From NCBI RefSeq assembly GCF_013030985.1, contig NZ_WPYP01000015.1, positions 1 to 64,000 of the forward strand: a DNA stretch of 64,000 nt, in the 5' to 3' direction. Within the stretch, counting starts at the first letter, position 1. Every line of letters starts with the position of its first letter. The translations under genes were made by a program, and so were the position numbers. Source of the stretch: Ruegeria arenilitoris (GTDB lineage: Bacteria > Pseudomonadota > Alphaproteobacteria > Rhodobacterales > Rhodobacteraceae). Under the pieces are notes generated by a model. It ran no database searches. It saw only the letters and a list, made by a program, of their open reading frames with translations, and was not told where the DNA came from. This document shows positions 52,003 to 60,672 of this stretch, in pieces.

Positions 52003-52800
52003 TTATTCCGCATCCGTGAACTTTGCGGCCAGAATGGCGCGGGCTCGGATGCGCACCGGCTCGTCCACCATTTCGCCATCGATCATCACCGCGCCTTCGG
52101 CAGCTTTCAGAACCCGCTGCGCCCACTGGACCTCAACATCGCTTGGCATAAAGGCATGCTTTACCTTGGAGATTTGGCTCGGGTGGATGCACATTTTCCC
52201 GGTCATCCCGAGTGCCCTCGCATGCTCAGCATCCCGCCCGGACACCGAGGGGTCGGCGACTTCGACCGTCACACCGTCCAGAGGTGCGGAAATACCGGCA
52301 ATTCGAGATGCAAGAACTAGCTCAGAACGGGCCAGTAGAAGCGCGTCGCGCTTGTGCTCACAGCCCAAGTCGGCGCTGAAATCAACGGATCCGAAAGCGA
52401 GGCGCGTTACCGCCGGAGCCGCTGCGATATCACGCGCGCGGCCCAGGCCTTTGGCTGTCTCCACAAGTGCGATAATCGGCAGATCGGGAACCTGCTCGGT
52501 GATCTGTTTGATGTCGTCGGGGTTCTCCGATTTCGGCAACATCACAGCCGAAAAGCCGCGATCCTTCAGCGCCCGCACATCATCAACAAACCAGGGTGTG
52601 CCCACGGCGTTGATACGCAGAATGACCGGCAAATCCGTAAATGATCCATCGACATTTGCGCGCGCCGCATCCTTGTCGGCAGGTGCCACGGAGTCTTCCA
52701 GATCTAGGATGATGGCATCCCCGCCCGAGGAAGCCGCTTTCGTAAACCGTTCCGGGCGCATCGCAGGAACAAAGAGTGGTACTTGGGTCGTGTTCACCAT
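52003..52800 (-). CDS. CitE/HpcH-family lyase, probable citramalyl-CoA lyase
   Basis: A 265-residue TIM-barrel lyase. The start MVNTTQVPLFVPAMRPERF overlaps the previous gene by seven bases. LDLEDSVAPADKDAARANV holds the conserved acidic pair, LVETAKGLGRARDIAA the metal-binding Glu, FGSVDFSADLG the Asp, and GKMCIHPSQI the closing block. Family members split malyl-, citramalyl- or HMG-type CoA esters. Next to a MaoC-type hydratase and a CaiB-type transferase, the set corresponds to itaconate degradation (CoA-transferase, itaconyl-CoA hydratase, citramalyl-CoA lyase yielding pyruvate and acetyl-CoA). A malyl-CoA lyase is an alternative. Confidence 0.8.
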   Translation of the reverse strand: MVNTTQVPLFVPAMRPERFTKAASSGGDAIILDLEDSVAPADKDAARANVDGSFTDLPVILRINAVGTPWFVDDVRALKDRGFSAVMLPKSENPDDIKQITEQVPDLPIIALVETAKGLGRARDIAAAPAVTRLAFGSVDFSADLGCEHKRDALLLARSELVLASRIAGISAPLDGVTVEVADPSVSGRDAEHARALGMTGKMCIHPSQISKVKHAFMPSDVEVQWAQRVLKAAEGAVMIDGEMVDEPVRIRARAILAAKFTDAE

Positions 52801-53630
52801 ACCGCAACCGCCTCCATCGCAATCGGCCCACCAACAGCCGCTGTCCACAGCTTCATACCATCGCCGGTCGCCTCGGCATTCAACGTAAAATCAGTGTCAT
52901 CGAAGAGAGGCGAATGACTACGGAAGCGGAAACTCTTGGGCGGTGTGCCCTTCAGATTGGCGGCGTATTGGCACAGCATCGTGGCCTGCATTGGCCCGTG
53001 TACGACAAGGCCGGGGTAGCCCTCGGTGTTGATGCAGAACGGTTTGTCATAGTGAATCCGGTGTCCGTTGAACGTAACTGCGGAATAACGGAAAAGCAGC
53101 GTTGGATGTGGAGTGATCACCTTGCTGTGGGTGCCGATTTTGGCGGGTTCAGGCAACGCTTTGGTCCGCCCTTCCTTGGGCAGATCTCGGTAAACGATGT
53201 CCTGACGCTCGCTAAGCACGACCCGTCCAGCTATCGAAAACTCGTGATTGACCGTAACGAAACACAGCGCGCCGGTTCGTCCGTGTTTCAGCTGAACATC
53301 CAAAACCACTGAGTGACGTTCGACTTTATCTCCTATGTGAATGCAGTCATGAAATTCGATCGCGCCACCAGCCCACATACGACGCGGCAGTGGAACGGGA
53401 GGTAGAAAACCCCCGAGCGCGGGATGCCCGTCGCGCCCGAGTTCTGACATTGGTGCGATGGGCTGATTCAAGCACCAATGAATGAGCAGCGGGGCTCGGT
53501 CTTTCGGAGCAGTATCGGAGGGAATGTTGAACGTGGCGTCGAACTGCGCCGCCAGCGAAGGGGACAGAGTTTCACAACTTGTGTCTTCATGGCCAACCCA
53601 GCTTTGAAGATGGTGGATATCAACTTCCAT
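52794..53630 (-). CDS. MaoC/HTD2-type enoyl-CoA hydratase (itaconyl- or mesaconyl-C4-CoA hydratase-like)
   Basis: A 278-residue double hot-dog protein. The start MEVDIHHLQSWVGHEDT lies one base after the transferase stop; a longer reading runs through that gene. LPPVPLPRRMWAGGAIEFHDCIHIGDKVER in the N-terminal fold and LFRYSAVTFNGHRIHYDKPFCINTEGYPGLVVHGPMQATML in the C-terminal fold (with the hydratase Asn-His-x-His-Tyr-Asp-like motif) match the Ich/mesaconyl-C4-CoA hydratase group. It would add water to itaconyl- or mesaconyl-CoA to give citramalyl-CoA, the substrate of the lyase gene that follows. Confidence 0.8.
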   Translation of the reverse strand: MEVDIHHLQSWVGHEDTSCETLSPSLAAQFDATFNIPSDTAPKDRAPLLIHWCLNQPIAPMSELGRDGHPALGGFLPPVPLPRRMWAGGAIEFHDCIHIGDKVERHSVVLDVQLKHGRTGALCFVTVNHEFSIAGRVVLSERQDIVYRDLPKEGRTKALPEPAKIGTHSKVITPHPTLLFRYSAVTFNGHRIHYDKPFCINTEGYPGLVVHGPMQATMLCQYAANLKGTPPKSFRFRSHSPLFDDTDFTLNAEATGDGMKLWTAAVGGPIAMEAVAVW

Positions 53631-53631
53631 T

Positions 53632-54726
53632 TCAGCCTCCAACAGGTTTAAGGGCCGGAACAGCGCCAAATGTGCGGTCCTCACCCAAGAACCGTGCCCC
53701 CGGAGCGGGAAACCTGACGGTTCCATTCGGGCTGGCCACGCTGATCCGCCGCAGATGGGGGTGAGTGGAAAGTCCCGCCATATCGTTGACCGAAGCAAGA
53801 GCGATATTTGCCTCTGAAAGCAATGCAACCGCCTCTTCGGAATCGTAGCGAGCAAATGCCTCGCTTACCAGAGCGTCTACCTTGTTACGGTTGCTGACCC
53901 GCGCAACGTTTGTCGCAAATCGAGGGTCTGTACCGAGTGTCGCATCACCGATGAATTCAGAGCAAAGTTTGATCCATTCCCGATCCGATTGGATCGAAAT
54001 CAACACCGGTGCGCCACTCTTGGGATAGAACACCCCGTACGGCGCTATCGACGGATGCGCTAAACCGATCCGTTTGGGACTATTGCCACCTTCATAGTTC
54101 AGAAGCGGCACAGTCAGCCAATCCGCCACCACATCAAACATAGACACCGAAATCTCGGCGCCGGCGCCAGTGACCCCGCGCCGGATCAGCGCTTCAAGGA
54201 TCGCGGAATGCGCAGCTGCACCTGTGGCGATATCAACAATGGAAATCCCCACGCGTGCTGGCTCAGACGGTCCTCCTGTAATCGAGCACAAACCACTTTC
54301 TGCCTGGATCAGAAGGTCATAGGCCTTGCGGTTCGCCATCGGCCCATCTTCGCCGAAACCGGATATGGAGCAGGTGATGAGCCGGGGATTATCTTTCCGC
54401 AGACGTTTGATGGAAAATCCAAGTTTCGCCATGGCGCCGGGCTTGAGGTTTTGGATGAGCACGTCCGTTTCGGAAAAAAGCTCTTCCAATTCGGATTTGC
54501 CTTCTTCTGAAGAAAGATCCAGCGTTACCGACTCCTTACCCCTGTTCAGCCAGACAAAGTAGCTCGATTGTCCCGAGGCAACGTCATCATAGCCACGCGC
54601 GAAATCGCCCTCGGGTCGCTCGACTTTGATCACCCGCGCTCCGGCATCCGCCAATCGACAGGATGCGAACGGGGCTGCAACGGCCTGTTCGATGGCGACG
54701 ACGGTAAGTCCTTCCAGCGGCAGCAT
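53632..54726 (-). CDS. CaiB/BaiF-family CoA-transferase
   Basis: A 364-residue class III CoA-transferase. Catalytic Asp137 lies in NRKAYDLLIQAESGL; other markers are GLTVVAIEQAVAAPFASCRLADAGARVIKVERPEGDFARGYD and LNRGKESVTLDLSSEEG. It moves CoA between carboxylic acids. In this operon it may be the entry step, activating itaconate or a related C5 dicarboxylate, as Ict does in Pseudomonas; that gene set also includes a MaoC hydratase, a CitE lyase, an acyl-CoA dehydrogenase and a LysR regulator. Overlaps the dehydrogenase stop by one base. Confidence 0.83.
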   Translation of the reverse strand: MLPLEGLTVVAIEQAVAAPFASCRLADAGARVIKVERPEGDFARGYDDVASGQSSYFVWLNRGKESVTLDLSSEEGKSELEELFSETDVLIQNLKPGAMAKLGFSIKRLRKDNPRLITCSISGFGEDGPMANRKAYDLLIQAESGLCSITGGPSEPARVGISIVDIATGAAAHSAILEALIRRGVTGAGAEISVSMFDVVADWLTVPLLNYEGGNSPKRIGLAHPSIAPYGVFYPKSGAPVLISIQSDREWIKLCSEFIGDATLGTDPRFATNVARVSNRNKVDALVSEAFARYDSEEAVALLSEANIALASVNDMAGLSTHPHLRRISVASPNGTVRFPAPGARFLGEDRTFGAVPALKPVGG

Positions 54727-55886
54727 CAGAACGACCTCGGCATGCCAAGCATGTGCTCGGCGACAAAAGACAGGATCAAGTTGGTCGAGATCGGTGCCAC
54801 CTGATACAGCCGGGTTTCGCGGAATTTCCGTTCGATGTCGTATTCATTGGCAAAACCGAAACCACCGTGGAACTGGAGGCAGGCATTAGCAGCTTCCCAG
54901 GATGCTTTTGCCGCAAGATATTTGGACATGTTCGCCTCGGCCCCGCAGGGTTTTCCGGCATCGTACAGCGCGCAGGCTTTCCAGCGCATGAGGTTGGCCG
55001 CCTCAACCTCGATGAAGGCCTCGGCAATTGGGAACTGCACACCTTGGTTTTGTCCGATCGGCCTTCCAAAGACCTCGCGGTTGCTCACGTAGTCCGTAAC
55101 CTTGTCCGTGAACCAGTACCCATCGCCGATACACTCGGCAGCGATCAGCGTTCGCTCGGCATTAAGGCCTGTAAGGATGTATTTGAACCCTTTGCCCTCT
55201 TCGCCGATCAGGTTCTCTTCCGGGATCTCCAAGTTGTCGAAGAAAAGCTCATTGGTCTCGTGATTGACCATATTGGCGATAGGTTTGACCTCCATCCCGG
55301 ATTTGATCGCGTCTTTGATATCCACAAGAAAGATCGACAAGCCTTCGGACTTCTTTTTGACCTCGGCCAGTGGAGTGGTTCGGGCCAACAGGATCATGAA
55401 ATCGGAATGCTGTACGCGGCTGATCCAGACCTTTTGGCCATTGATCACATAGCGACCATCTTTTTTGACCGCCGTGGTTTTGATCTTGGTGGTATCAGTG
55501 CCGGTGGTGGGTTCAGTCACGCCCATGGACTGAATGCGCAATTTGCCTTCTGCAATCAGAGGCAGGTATTTCTGGCGCTGTTCTTCCGAACCGTGCCGCA
55601 CCAGCGTGTTCATATTGTACATCTGCCCGTGACAGGCACCCGAGTTGCCTCCAGCACGGTTGATCTCTTCCATGATCACCGAGGCTTCTGCCAGCCCCAG
55701 ACCAGAGCCGCCATATTCTTCCGGGATCAAAGCTGCCATCCAGCCCTCTTGGGTCAAAGCATCCACGAATTCTTCCGGATAGGCTTTTTCCTCATCCACT
55801 TTGCGGTGGTATTCCGCCGGAAACTGGGCACAGAGCGCCCGCACACCGTCCCGGATATCCTGATAGTTGTCTGACACGAAGTTCAT
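54726..55886 (-). CDS. Acyl-CoA dehydrogenase
   Basis: A 386-residue acyl-CoA dehydrogenase, normal in length. MGVTEPTTGTDTTKIKT and KVWISRVQHSDFMILLART form the FAD site, and FHGGFGFANEYDIERKFRETRLYQVAPIS is the C-terminal block. The usual catalytic Glu of the 'YEGT' position is replaced by Gln (LYQVAP), but Glu244 in GLNAERTLIAAE is placed like the base of isovaleryl-CoA dehydrogenase, so activity on a branched short-chain acyl-CoA such as methylsuccinyl-CoA is possible. It is first in the operon, so it could feed a saturated C5 compound into the same route. The substrate is inference. Confidence 0.88.
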   Translation of the reverse strand: MNFVSDNYQDIRDGVRALCAQFPAEYHRKVDEEKAYPEEFVDALTQEGWMAALIPEEYGGSGLGLAEASVIMEEINRAGGNSGACHGQMYNMNTLVRHGSEEQRQKYLPLIAEGKLRIQSMGVTEPTTGTDTTKIKTTAVKKDGRYVINGQKVWISRVQHSDFMILLARTTPLAEVKKKSEGLSIFLVDIKDAIKSGMEVKPIANMVNHETNELFFDNLEIPEENLIGEEGKGFKYILTGLNAERTLIAAECIGDGYWFTDKVTDYVSNREVFGRPIGQNQGVQFPIAEAFIEVEAANLMRWKACALYDAGKPCGAEANMSKYLAAKASWEAANACLQFHGGFGFANEYDIERKFRETRLYQVAPISTNLILSFVAEHMLGMPRSF

Positions 55887-55993
55887 GGCTGCCCTTGGGT
55901 TTCATCGCTGTTGCATGACCCTAAATCAAGTCTCTTCCATTGAACAAATATATGATTGTGATACATGGCATATAATCTTTTTATGAGGCTGAA

Positions 55994-56920
55994 GTGGACA
56001 TACGACAACTCCGATACTTCTTGGAAATCGTAGAACAGGGTTCTTTGACCGCTGCATCGCGTACATTGAACGTCGCACAACCGGCTCTATCACTGCATCT
56101 TCGCAACATGGAGGAACGGCTCGATACGGCATTGCTCGTTCGAAAGGCCAGTGGTGTTGAACCAACGGAAGCTGGCGAGATTCTCAGATCAAGGGCACGC
56201 AATATCCTCAATGAACTCGAGCGAACCGAAGACGAAATTCGCAATCTGGACAAATCGCCAGGTGGTGCCGTTCGACTGGGACTGTCGGCCACAATCAGCG
56301 AAATCCTTACCTTGCCACTTATAGACGCGCTGCAGGAAAAATACCCTCGGATTACCCTGAACATCGCAGATGCAATGAGCGGTTTTGTCACCGAATGGCT
56401 TGAGGAAGGCCGCGTGGACCTGGCTGTTCTTTATAATACGTCTGCGGGTGGTCAGACGAATGCAGACGTTCTTGTCGAAGAAGAACTTGTCTTGATACAG
56501 CCACCGGACAAACCGATCGCAAAAGAAGTCTCCCTTCGTTGCCTCTCTGAGGCGCCGGTCATTCTTCCATCAAAAGGTCATGGGCTCCGCGATCTGATAG
56601 AGTCAGCTGCCAGATCCAGAAAAATCGAGGTAAATGTCGCGATGGAAATTGATTCCTATCGGAACACTAAACATTTGGTGGCCAAGGGTTTTGGCAACTC
56701 AGTTCTGCCACTGCATGCCGTGACAAATGAGGTGTCTGAGGGCTCTTTGACATATACAAACTTCGCCAGATCAGAACTGCGCAGAGGTGCAATTCTAAAA
56801 CGCTCCGGCACACCCAGCCGTGCACAGCAAGCGGTTGAAGAAACGATTCAAGAGGTCGTTGCCGATTTGGTTCAAAGCGGCAACTGGGCGGGGGCTACTT
56901 TGTCGACCAGTTTGACCTAA
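55994..56920 (+). CDS. LysR-family regulator of the itaconate-like operon
   Basis: A 308-residue LysR protein with HTH MDIRQLRYFLEIVEQGSLTAASRTLNVAQPALSLHLRNMEERLDTALLVRKASG in pattern (1-54) and a Nac/Cbl-like effector domain (VRLGLSATISEILTLPLIDALQEKYPRITLNIADAMSGF). It is divergent from the acyl-CoA dehydrogenase gene across 107 AT-rich bases that include ATATG...CATAT half-sites. A LysR regulator holds the same place in the itaconate gene cluster of Pseudomonas, which supports but does not prove the assignment. Confidence 0.9.
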   Translation: MDIRQLRYFLEIVEQGSLTAASRTLNVAQPALSLHLRNMEERLDTALLVRKASGVEPTEAGEILRSRARNILNELERTEDEIRNLDKSPGGAVRLGLSATISEILTLPLIDALQEKYPRITLNIADAMSGFVTEWLEEGRVDLAVLYNTSAGGQTNADVLVEEELVLIQPPDKPIAKEVSLRCLSEAPVILPSKGHGLRDLIESAARSRKIEVNVAMEIDSYRNTKHLVAKGFGNSVLPLHAVTNEVSEGSLTYTNFARSELRRGAILKRSGTPSRAQQAVEETIQEVVADLVQSGNWAGATLSTSLT

Positions 56921-57215
56921 GAGATAAACGTCGCACGGAATTGCCGCGACTTTAGATAAGGCGACAGTCGGTTTCTCGCAGGACAACTTATCCTGCCAGT
57001 TGGGCAAATGGCTGAAAGCCAGAATTCGTGTTTAAGAATTGTCGTTTTCGGATCAAGTTCGCCACTTCGATACCATCCAAGGTAGCAGATTCAGATGCGA
57101 AAGACTTAAAACCACAATCAAGCCGAGCACGCCGTTTTTTGAACCGATTTCTGTGCACCGGGATAGTCGAGAGTTTGAAATGCCAACCCGGCGTTGCTGA
57201 TTTTTTCCGCCATCC
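56921..57215. other. Intergenic region between LysR gene and paa operon
   Basis: About 300 bases between convergent transcription units. I see no gene. The right end leads into a strong terminator hairpin for the minus-strand paa operon. Confidence 0.5.
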
Positions 57216-57254
57216 CAAAAACTTGGGCCTCTCCTCAGACTAGAGGACAGGCCC
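57216..57254 (-). terminator. Terminator of the paa operon
   Basis: GGGCCT (57225-57230) pairs with AGGCCC (57249-57254), with an inner CCTC/GAGG stem around AGACTA. On the minus strand the hairpin is followed by AAGTTTTTG. It lies about 22 bases past the last gene of the minus-strand operon, the right place for an intrinsic terminator. Confidence 0.75.
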
Positions 57255-57276
57255 AAAGTCAGTCCAATCAAGTGTT

Positions 57277-58038
57277 TCAAGCAGGCGCCTTCATTCCCAA
57301 AGTCTTCAGAGTTTCATTCATTGTCTGGCTCCAGCGATCCCGCAAGGAACTGTTTTTGTTCCGTCTCAGACCAAGAGACTTCAACAACTCGAACCGTTTC
57401 GGATCATCGCCCCCGAAAGACACTGCGACGCGAGGCCACCAATAGTCGACCGAGCCTTGCATTTGTTCAGCTTCGCCTTGTTCGATCAGCTTGATCGCAC
57501 CTTCCATGGCCAATTCGCCGTGGTGCGCTTCGACCGGCGCAATGGAGCGGAACGCTTCGGCGAGAGGTTGGTAGGAAATCGTCGAATACTCGGCCAGTTG
57601 TTCGGCGACGGCGCCGCTCATGAGAAGGTTCATAATCACCGCGTCCGTCCAGCCGGAAAAGGGATAGTTGAACACAGCAAGACGCATGTCATGTTCGGAA
57701 CGCGTCGCTCCGATATCCGCATCCCGATCCAGCCGCGTCGTCCATGGGTGATGATTGGCATAGCGGTCCGTGTCGGCCCCGAACTCGCCCATGATGTTCA
57801 AAACACGATTTGCATGATCTGTTTTTTCGAGCACGATCTTGGACGCGGCGATACGTTCTTTGATTCCCGGCCCTAAATTTATGATGTCGGCAAAACCCGC
57901 AGCACCGGCCAATTCACTGTCTACAAAAGTTGCCATCAGTTTCAGCAGCTCTGCGCGATAGCGCGGTGGAACGTTTGACGGGTTGGTCAGCACACCGCCT
58001 GCGGCAAGATAGCTGTCGAGAGTCATAGTGTCATTCAT
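57277..58038 (-). CDS. PaaA-like phenylacetic acid catabolic-family protein
   Basis: A 253-residue ferritin-like protein of the phenylacetic acid catabolic family, in addition to the regular PaaA and PaaC. Possible metal-ligand patterns are LEKTDHANRVL (Glu...His) near 70-80 and APVEAHHGELAM (Glu-x-His-His) near 170, and the sequence GSVDYWWPRVAVSFGGDDPKRFELLKSLGLRRNKN resembles the PaaA end. It could be an extra oxygenase component, a chaperone-like paralogue or a second activity. It is last in the operon, 13 bases after paaE. I do not know an established role. Confidence 0.75.
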   Translation of the reverse strand: MNDTMTLDSYLAAGGVLTNPSNVPPRYRAELLKLMATFVDSELAGAAGFADIINLGPGIKERIAASKIVLEKTDHANRVLNIMGEFGADTDRYANHHPWTTRLDRDADIGATRSEHDMRLAVFNYPFSGWTDAVIMNLLMSGAVAEQLAEYSTISYQPLAEAFRSIAPVEAHHGELAMEGAIKLIEQGEAEQMQGSVDYWWPRVAVSFGGDDPKRFELLKSLGLRRNKNSSLRDRWSQTMNETLKTLGMKAPA

Positions 58039-58051
58039 GTCGGCCTCCCCT

Positions 58052-59125
58052 TTACTGATCGAAATCCACGACCACGCGGTCGGTCACCGGATAGGACTGA
58101 CAGCTCAGCACATAGCCCTTCGCAACCTCGTAGTCCTCAAGCGCGTGGTTGGCGAGCATCTCGACCTCGCCTTCCAGCACTTTGCAGCGACAGGTCGAAC
58201 AAACACCGGCCTTGCAGGCATAAGGCGCGTCCATCGCATTTTCCAAAGCTGCATCAAGAATGGACAGATCCTTGGGAACAGTTAAGGTCTGGGTGGACCC
58301 ATCCAACGTAATGGAAGCGCTGGCTTGATTGCCCTTCCTGTCGTCATCCGCCGCACTTGCCTTGCGCTTTGCTCGGCCCGGCTGGGCGCTGGCGAACAGT
58401 TCGAATTTAATCTGGCTGTCCTCGAGCCCGTGTTCGCGCAGGGCAGCCGCAATACCCAGCATCATCGGTTCAGGTCCACAAATGAACGCCATATCGACGT
58501 TTTCGATATCGACCCAGTGCTCGAACAACTCGGCACACTTTTCCTGCGTGACCAATCCGGTGAACAGGTCGATTTCCTGAGAATCCGTCTCGAGAATATG
58601 GATCACGTTGAGGCGACCCATGTAGAGGTTCTTGAGGTCCTCCAGTTCTTCACGGAACATGATCGTGTTGATGCCTTTGTTGGCATAGATCAGCGTGAAC
58701 CGCGATTGGGGTTCACGTGCAAGTGTCGTTTTGAGGATCGACAGAACGGGTGTAACGCCCGAACCTCCGGCAAAACCAAGATATTGCTTTTCGGCACTGG
58801 CATCGATCGGAGCGTGGAAGCTGCCCATTGGCGGCATGGCCTGCACGATGTCTCCGACACTCAGCTCTGAGTTTGCCCAACCCGAGAAAGCCCCGCCATC
58901 GACACGCTTGATGCCGACCTGCAAAACGCCATCGTCTTTGCCTGCACAGATCGAGTAGGACCGGCGCAGTTCTTCACCATCAAAATCGCGCCGGAACGTC
59001 AGGTATTGGCCGGCGGCAAAGTCAAACTCTTCTGCCGCGCCGTTCATGGGCTCAAGTGTCAAAACCACCGCATCGCGGATCGTTTTGTGGATATCGGTGA
59101 CCTTAAGGTCGTGGAAACGTGCCAT
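58052..59125 (-). CDS. paaE: Phenylacetyl-CoA epoxidase reductase subunit PaaE
   Basis: A 357-residue reductase. The start MARFHDLKVTDIHKT is preceded by GAGGAGGAGC; a longer reading would run into paaD. The FAD site is RRSYSIC near 55-61, the NAD site GGSGVTPVLSI near 122-132, and a C-terminal plant-type ferredoxin domain has CKAGVCSTC plus a distal Cys in LSCQS. It passes electrons from NADPH to the di-iron centre of PaaA. The linker around 260-285 is long, charged and rich in Ala and Lys. Confidence 0.95.
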   Translation of the reverse strand: MARFHDLKVTDIHKTIRDAVVLTLEPMNGAAEEFDFAAGQYLTFRRDFDGEELRRSYSICAGKDDGVLQVGIKRVDGGAFSGWANSELSVGDIVQAMPPMGSFHAPIDASAEKQYLGFAGGSGVTPVLSILKTTLAREPQSRFTLIYANKGINTIMFREELEDLKNLYMGRLNVIHILETDSQEIDLFTGLVTQEKCAELFEHWVDIENVDMAFICGPEPMMLGIAAALREHGLEDSQIKFELFASAQPGRAKRKASAADDDRKGNQASASITLDGSTQTLTVPKDLSILDAALENAMDAPYACKAGVCSTCRCKVLEGEVEMLANHALEDYEVAKGYVLSCQSYPVTDRVVVDFDQ

Positions 59126-59138
59126 CCGGTGCTCCTCC

Positions 59139-59600
59139 TCAGATGCACTTGAAATAGTCAAAAGGTTCCAGACAGTCGGTACAACGCCAGTGCGCCTTGC
59201 ACGGGGTCGAACCAAACTGGCTGACCTTTTCAACCGCCTTGCTGCCACATTGCGGGCAACGTTCCGGACCGCCCGCCGGCTGCGGGGGGGCGATGCCATA
59301 TTCTTCAAGCCGTGCGCGGCCTTTGTCGCTGAGCCAATCGGTTGTCCAGGCAGGCGAGATGCTGGTTTCGATCCTCAAGTCCTCGATCCCGTGATCCCGC
59401 AGCGCCGTTTCGATGTCCATGCTGATGACGGATGTCGCTGGACAGCCGGAATAGGTTGGCGTGACCTTCACCCTCAACGTTCCGGCATCCCAGCGCACAT
59501 CGCGCACAATACCGAGATCGACCACTGAAATGACTGGTATTTCAGGGTCGGGAACGGCCTCCAGCCATTCCCAAATCTGGTCTGTCGGCACCCGATCCAT
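59139..59600 (-). CDS. paaD: Phenylacetyl-CoA epoxidase maturation protein PaaD
   Basis: A 153-residue protein with an N-terminal MIP18/SufT-like domain (VPDPEIPVISVVDLGIVRDVRW) and a C-terminal zinc-ribbon-like Cys set (CPQCGSK...CKAHWRCTDCLEPFDYFKC). In the family PaaD helps assemble or repair the metal sites of the epoxidase rather than being a catalytic subunit. It sits between paaC and paaE, as in most paa operons. Confidence 0.93.
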   Translation of the reverse strand: MDRVPTDQIWEWLEAVPDPEIPVISVVDLGIVRDVRWDAGTLRVKVTPTYSGCPATSVISMDIETALRDHGIEDLRIETSISPAWTTDWLSDKGRARLEEYGIAPPQPAGGPERCPQCGSKAVEKVSQFGSTPCKAHWRCTDCLEPFDYFKCI

Positions 59601-59606
59601 TTCAGC

Positions 59607-60365
59607 TTACCAGCTTGCGCCGGGATAGGCGCGTTGCAGCCATTGCATCTGGGTCAGCAAGTGCCCCAGATGTTCGGTATGCATCTGCCCGTTGCGCCCG
59701 CCCTTGTGCGCAAAATCGCTTTCCGGGATTGTAAGCGTTGCATCCGCCAATACCCGCTGGACCAAAGCATCAAACTCAGCGCGCAGATCGGCGGGATTAG
59801 GCGCAATACCTGCCTTTGCCATTTCGGCGTCCACCTCGTCGCTGGCGAACATCTCACCAACATATGGCCACAGATAGTCCAGCGCCGCCTGCATCCGGTC
59901 ATGGCTTTCAGCCGTTCCGTCGCCCAATCCGACAACCGTGTCACCAGAACGTTCCAGATGATAGGCAACCTCTTTGCTGGCTTTGGCCGCAATAGCGGAA
60001 ACACGTTCATCTGACGACTTGATCAGACGCCCCAGCATGATCGAGTGCCAAGCATCAAACAGGAACTGGCGCATCAAAGTCCGCCCAAAGTCTTCGTTCG
60101 GAACCTCGACCAACAGAAGGTTACGGAAATCCCAGGCGTCGCGCAGGAACGCCAGGTCATCAGCGCTCTTATTGCCCTCGATCTCTCCGGCAAGACCCAA
60201 CCACATCTGGGTTTGGCCGATTAGATCCAGCGCGGTATTGGCCAGCGCGATATCTTCTTCAAGTACAGGCGCATGGCCGCACCACTCACTCACACGGTGA
60301 CCAAGGATGAGTGTGTTGTCACCCATTCTCAGCAGAAATTGCAGGAAAGCTTCGTCGCGGGTCAT
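59607..60365 (-). CDS. paaC: Phenylacetyl-CoA epoxidase structural subunit PaaC
   Basis: A 252-residue ferritin-like helical protein. LRMGDNTLILGHRVSEWCGHAPVLEEDIALANTALDLIGQTQMWL is the family start. PaaC has lost the di-iron centre and serves as structural and docking partner of PaaA. Its start overlaps the paaB stop by one base, indicating coupling. Confidence 0.94.
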   Translation of the reverse strand: MTRDEAFLQFLLRMGDNTLILGHRVSEWCGHAPVLEEDIALANTALDLIGQTQMWLGLAGEIEGNKSADDLAFLRDAWDFRNLLLVEVPNEDFGRTLMRQFLFDAWHSIMLGRLIKSSDERVSAIAAKASKEVAYHLERSGDTVVGLGDGTAESHDRMQAALDYLWPYVGEMFASDEVDAEMAKAGIAPNPADLRAEFDALVQRVLADATLTIPESDFAHKGGRNGQMHTEHLGHLLTQMQWLQRAYPGASW

Positions 60366-60649
60366 TACATCGCTCCCACTTCTTCGGGGATATCGAAAAA
60401 TGTTGGGTGACGATACACCTTGCTTTCGCTGGGCTCATAAAGCGGACCTTTATCGCTGGGTGACGAAGCCGAGATATTGTTCGCTTCTACCACCCAGATC
60501 GACACGCCTTCGTTACGGCGCGTATACACATCGCGGGCGTTCTTGATAGCCATTTCCGCGTCAGGGGCGTGCAATGAACCAACATGGCGGTGGCTCATAC
60601 CATGCTGACCGCGGATAAAGATTTCCCACAGGGGCCATTCGTTTTTCAT
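60365..60649 (-). CDS. paaB: Phenylacetyl-CoA epoxidase subunit PaaB
   Basis: A 94-residue protein, exactly the family size. WEIFIRGQHGMSHRHVGSLHAPDAEMAIKNARDVYTRRNEGVSIWVVE is the PaaB pattern. PaaB is a small subunit needed for a functional epoxidase. RBS GGAGGAAA lies upstream. It stands between paaA and paaC. Confidence 0.95.
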   Translation of the reverse strand: MKNEWPLWEIFIRGQHGMSHRHVGSLHAPDAEMAIKNARDVYTRRNEGVSIWVVEANNISASSPSDKGPLYEPSESKVYRHPTFFDIPEEVGAM

Positions 60650-60672
60650 AGGGTTTCCTCCTCAGGTCAGAC

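Noticed and set aside
52794..53855. Long start for the MaoC-type hydratase (353 residues)
   Set aside because: The extra 75 residues are the transferase gene in another frame; the start at 53630 follows its stop by one base.
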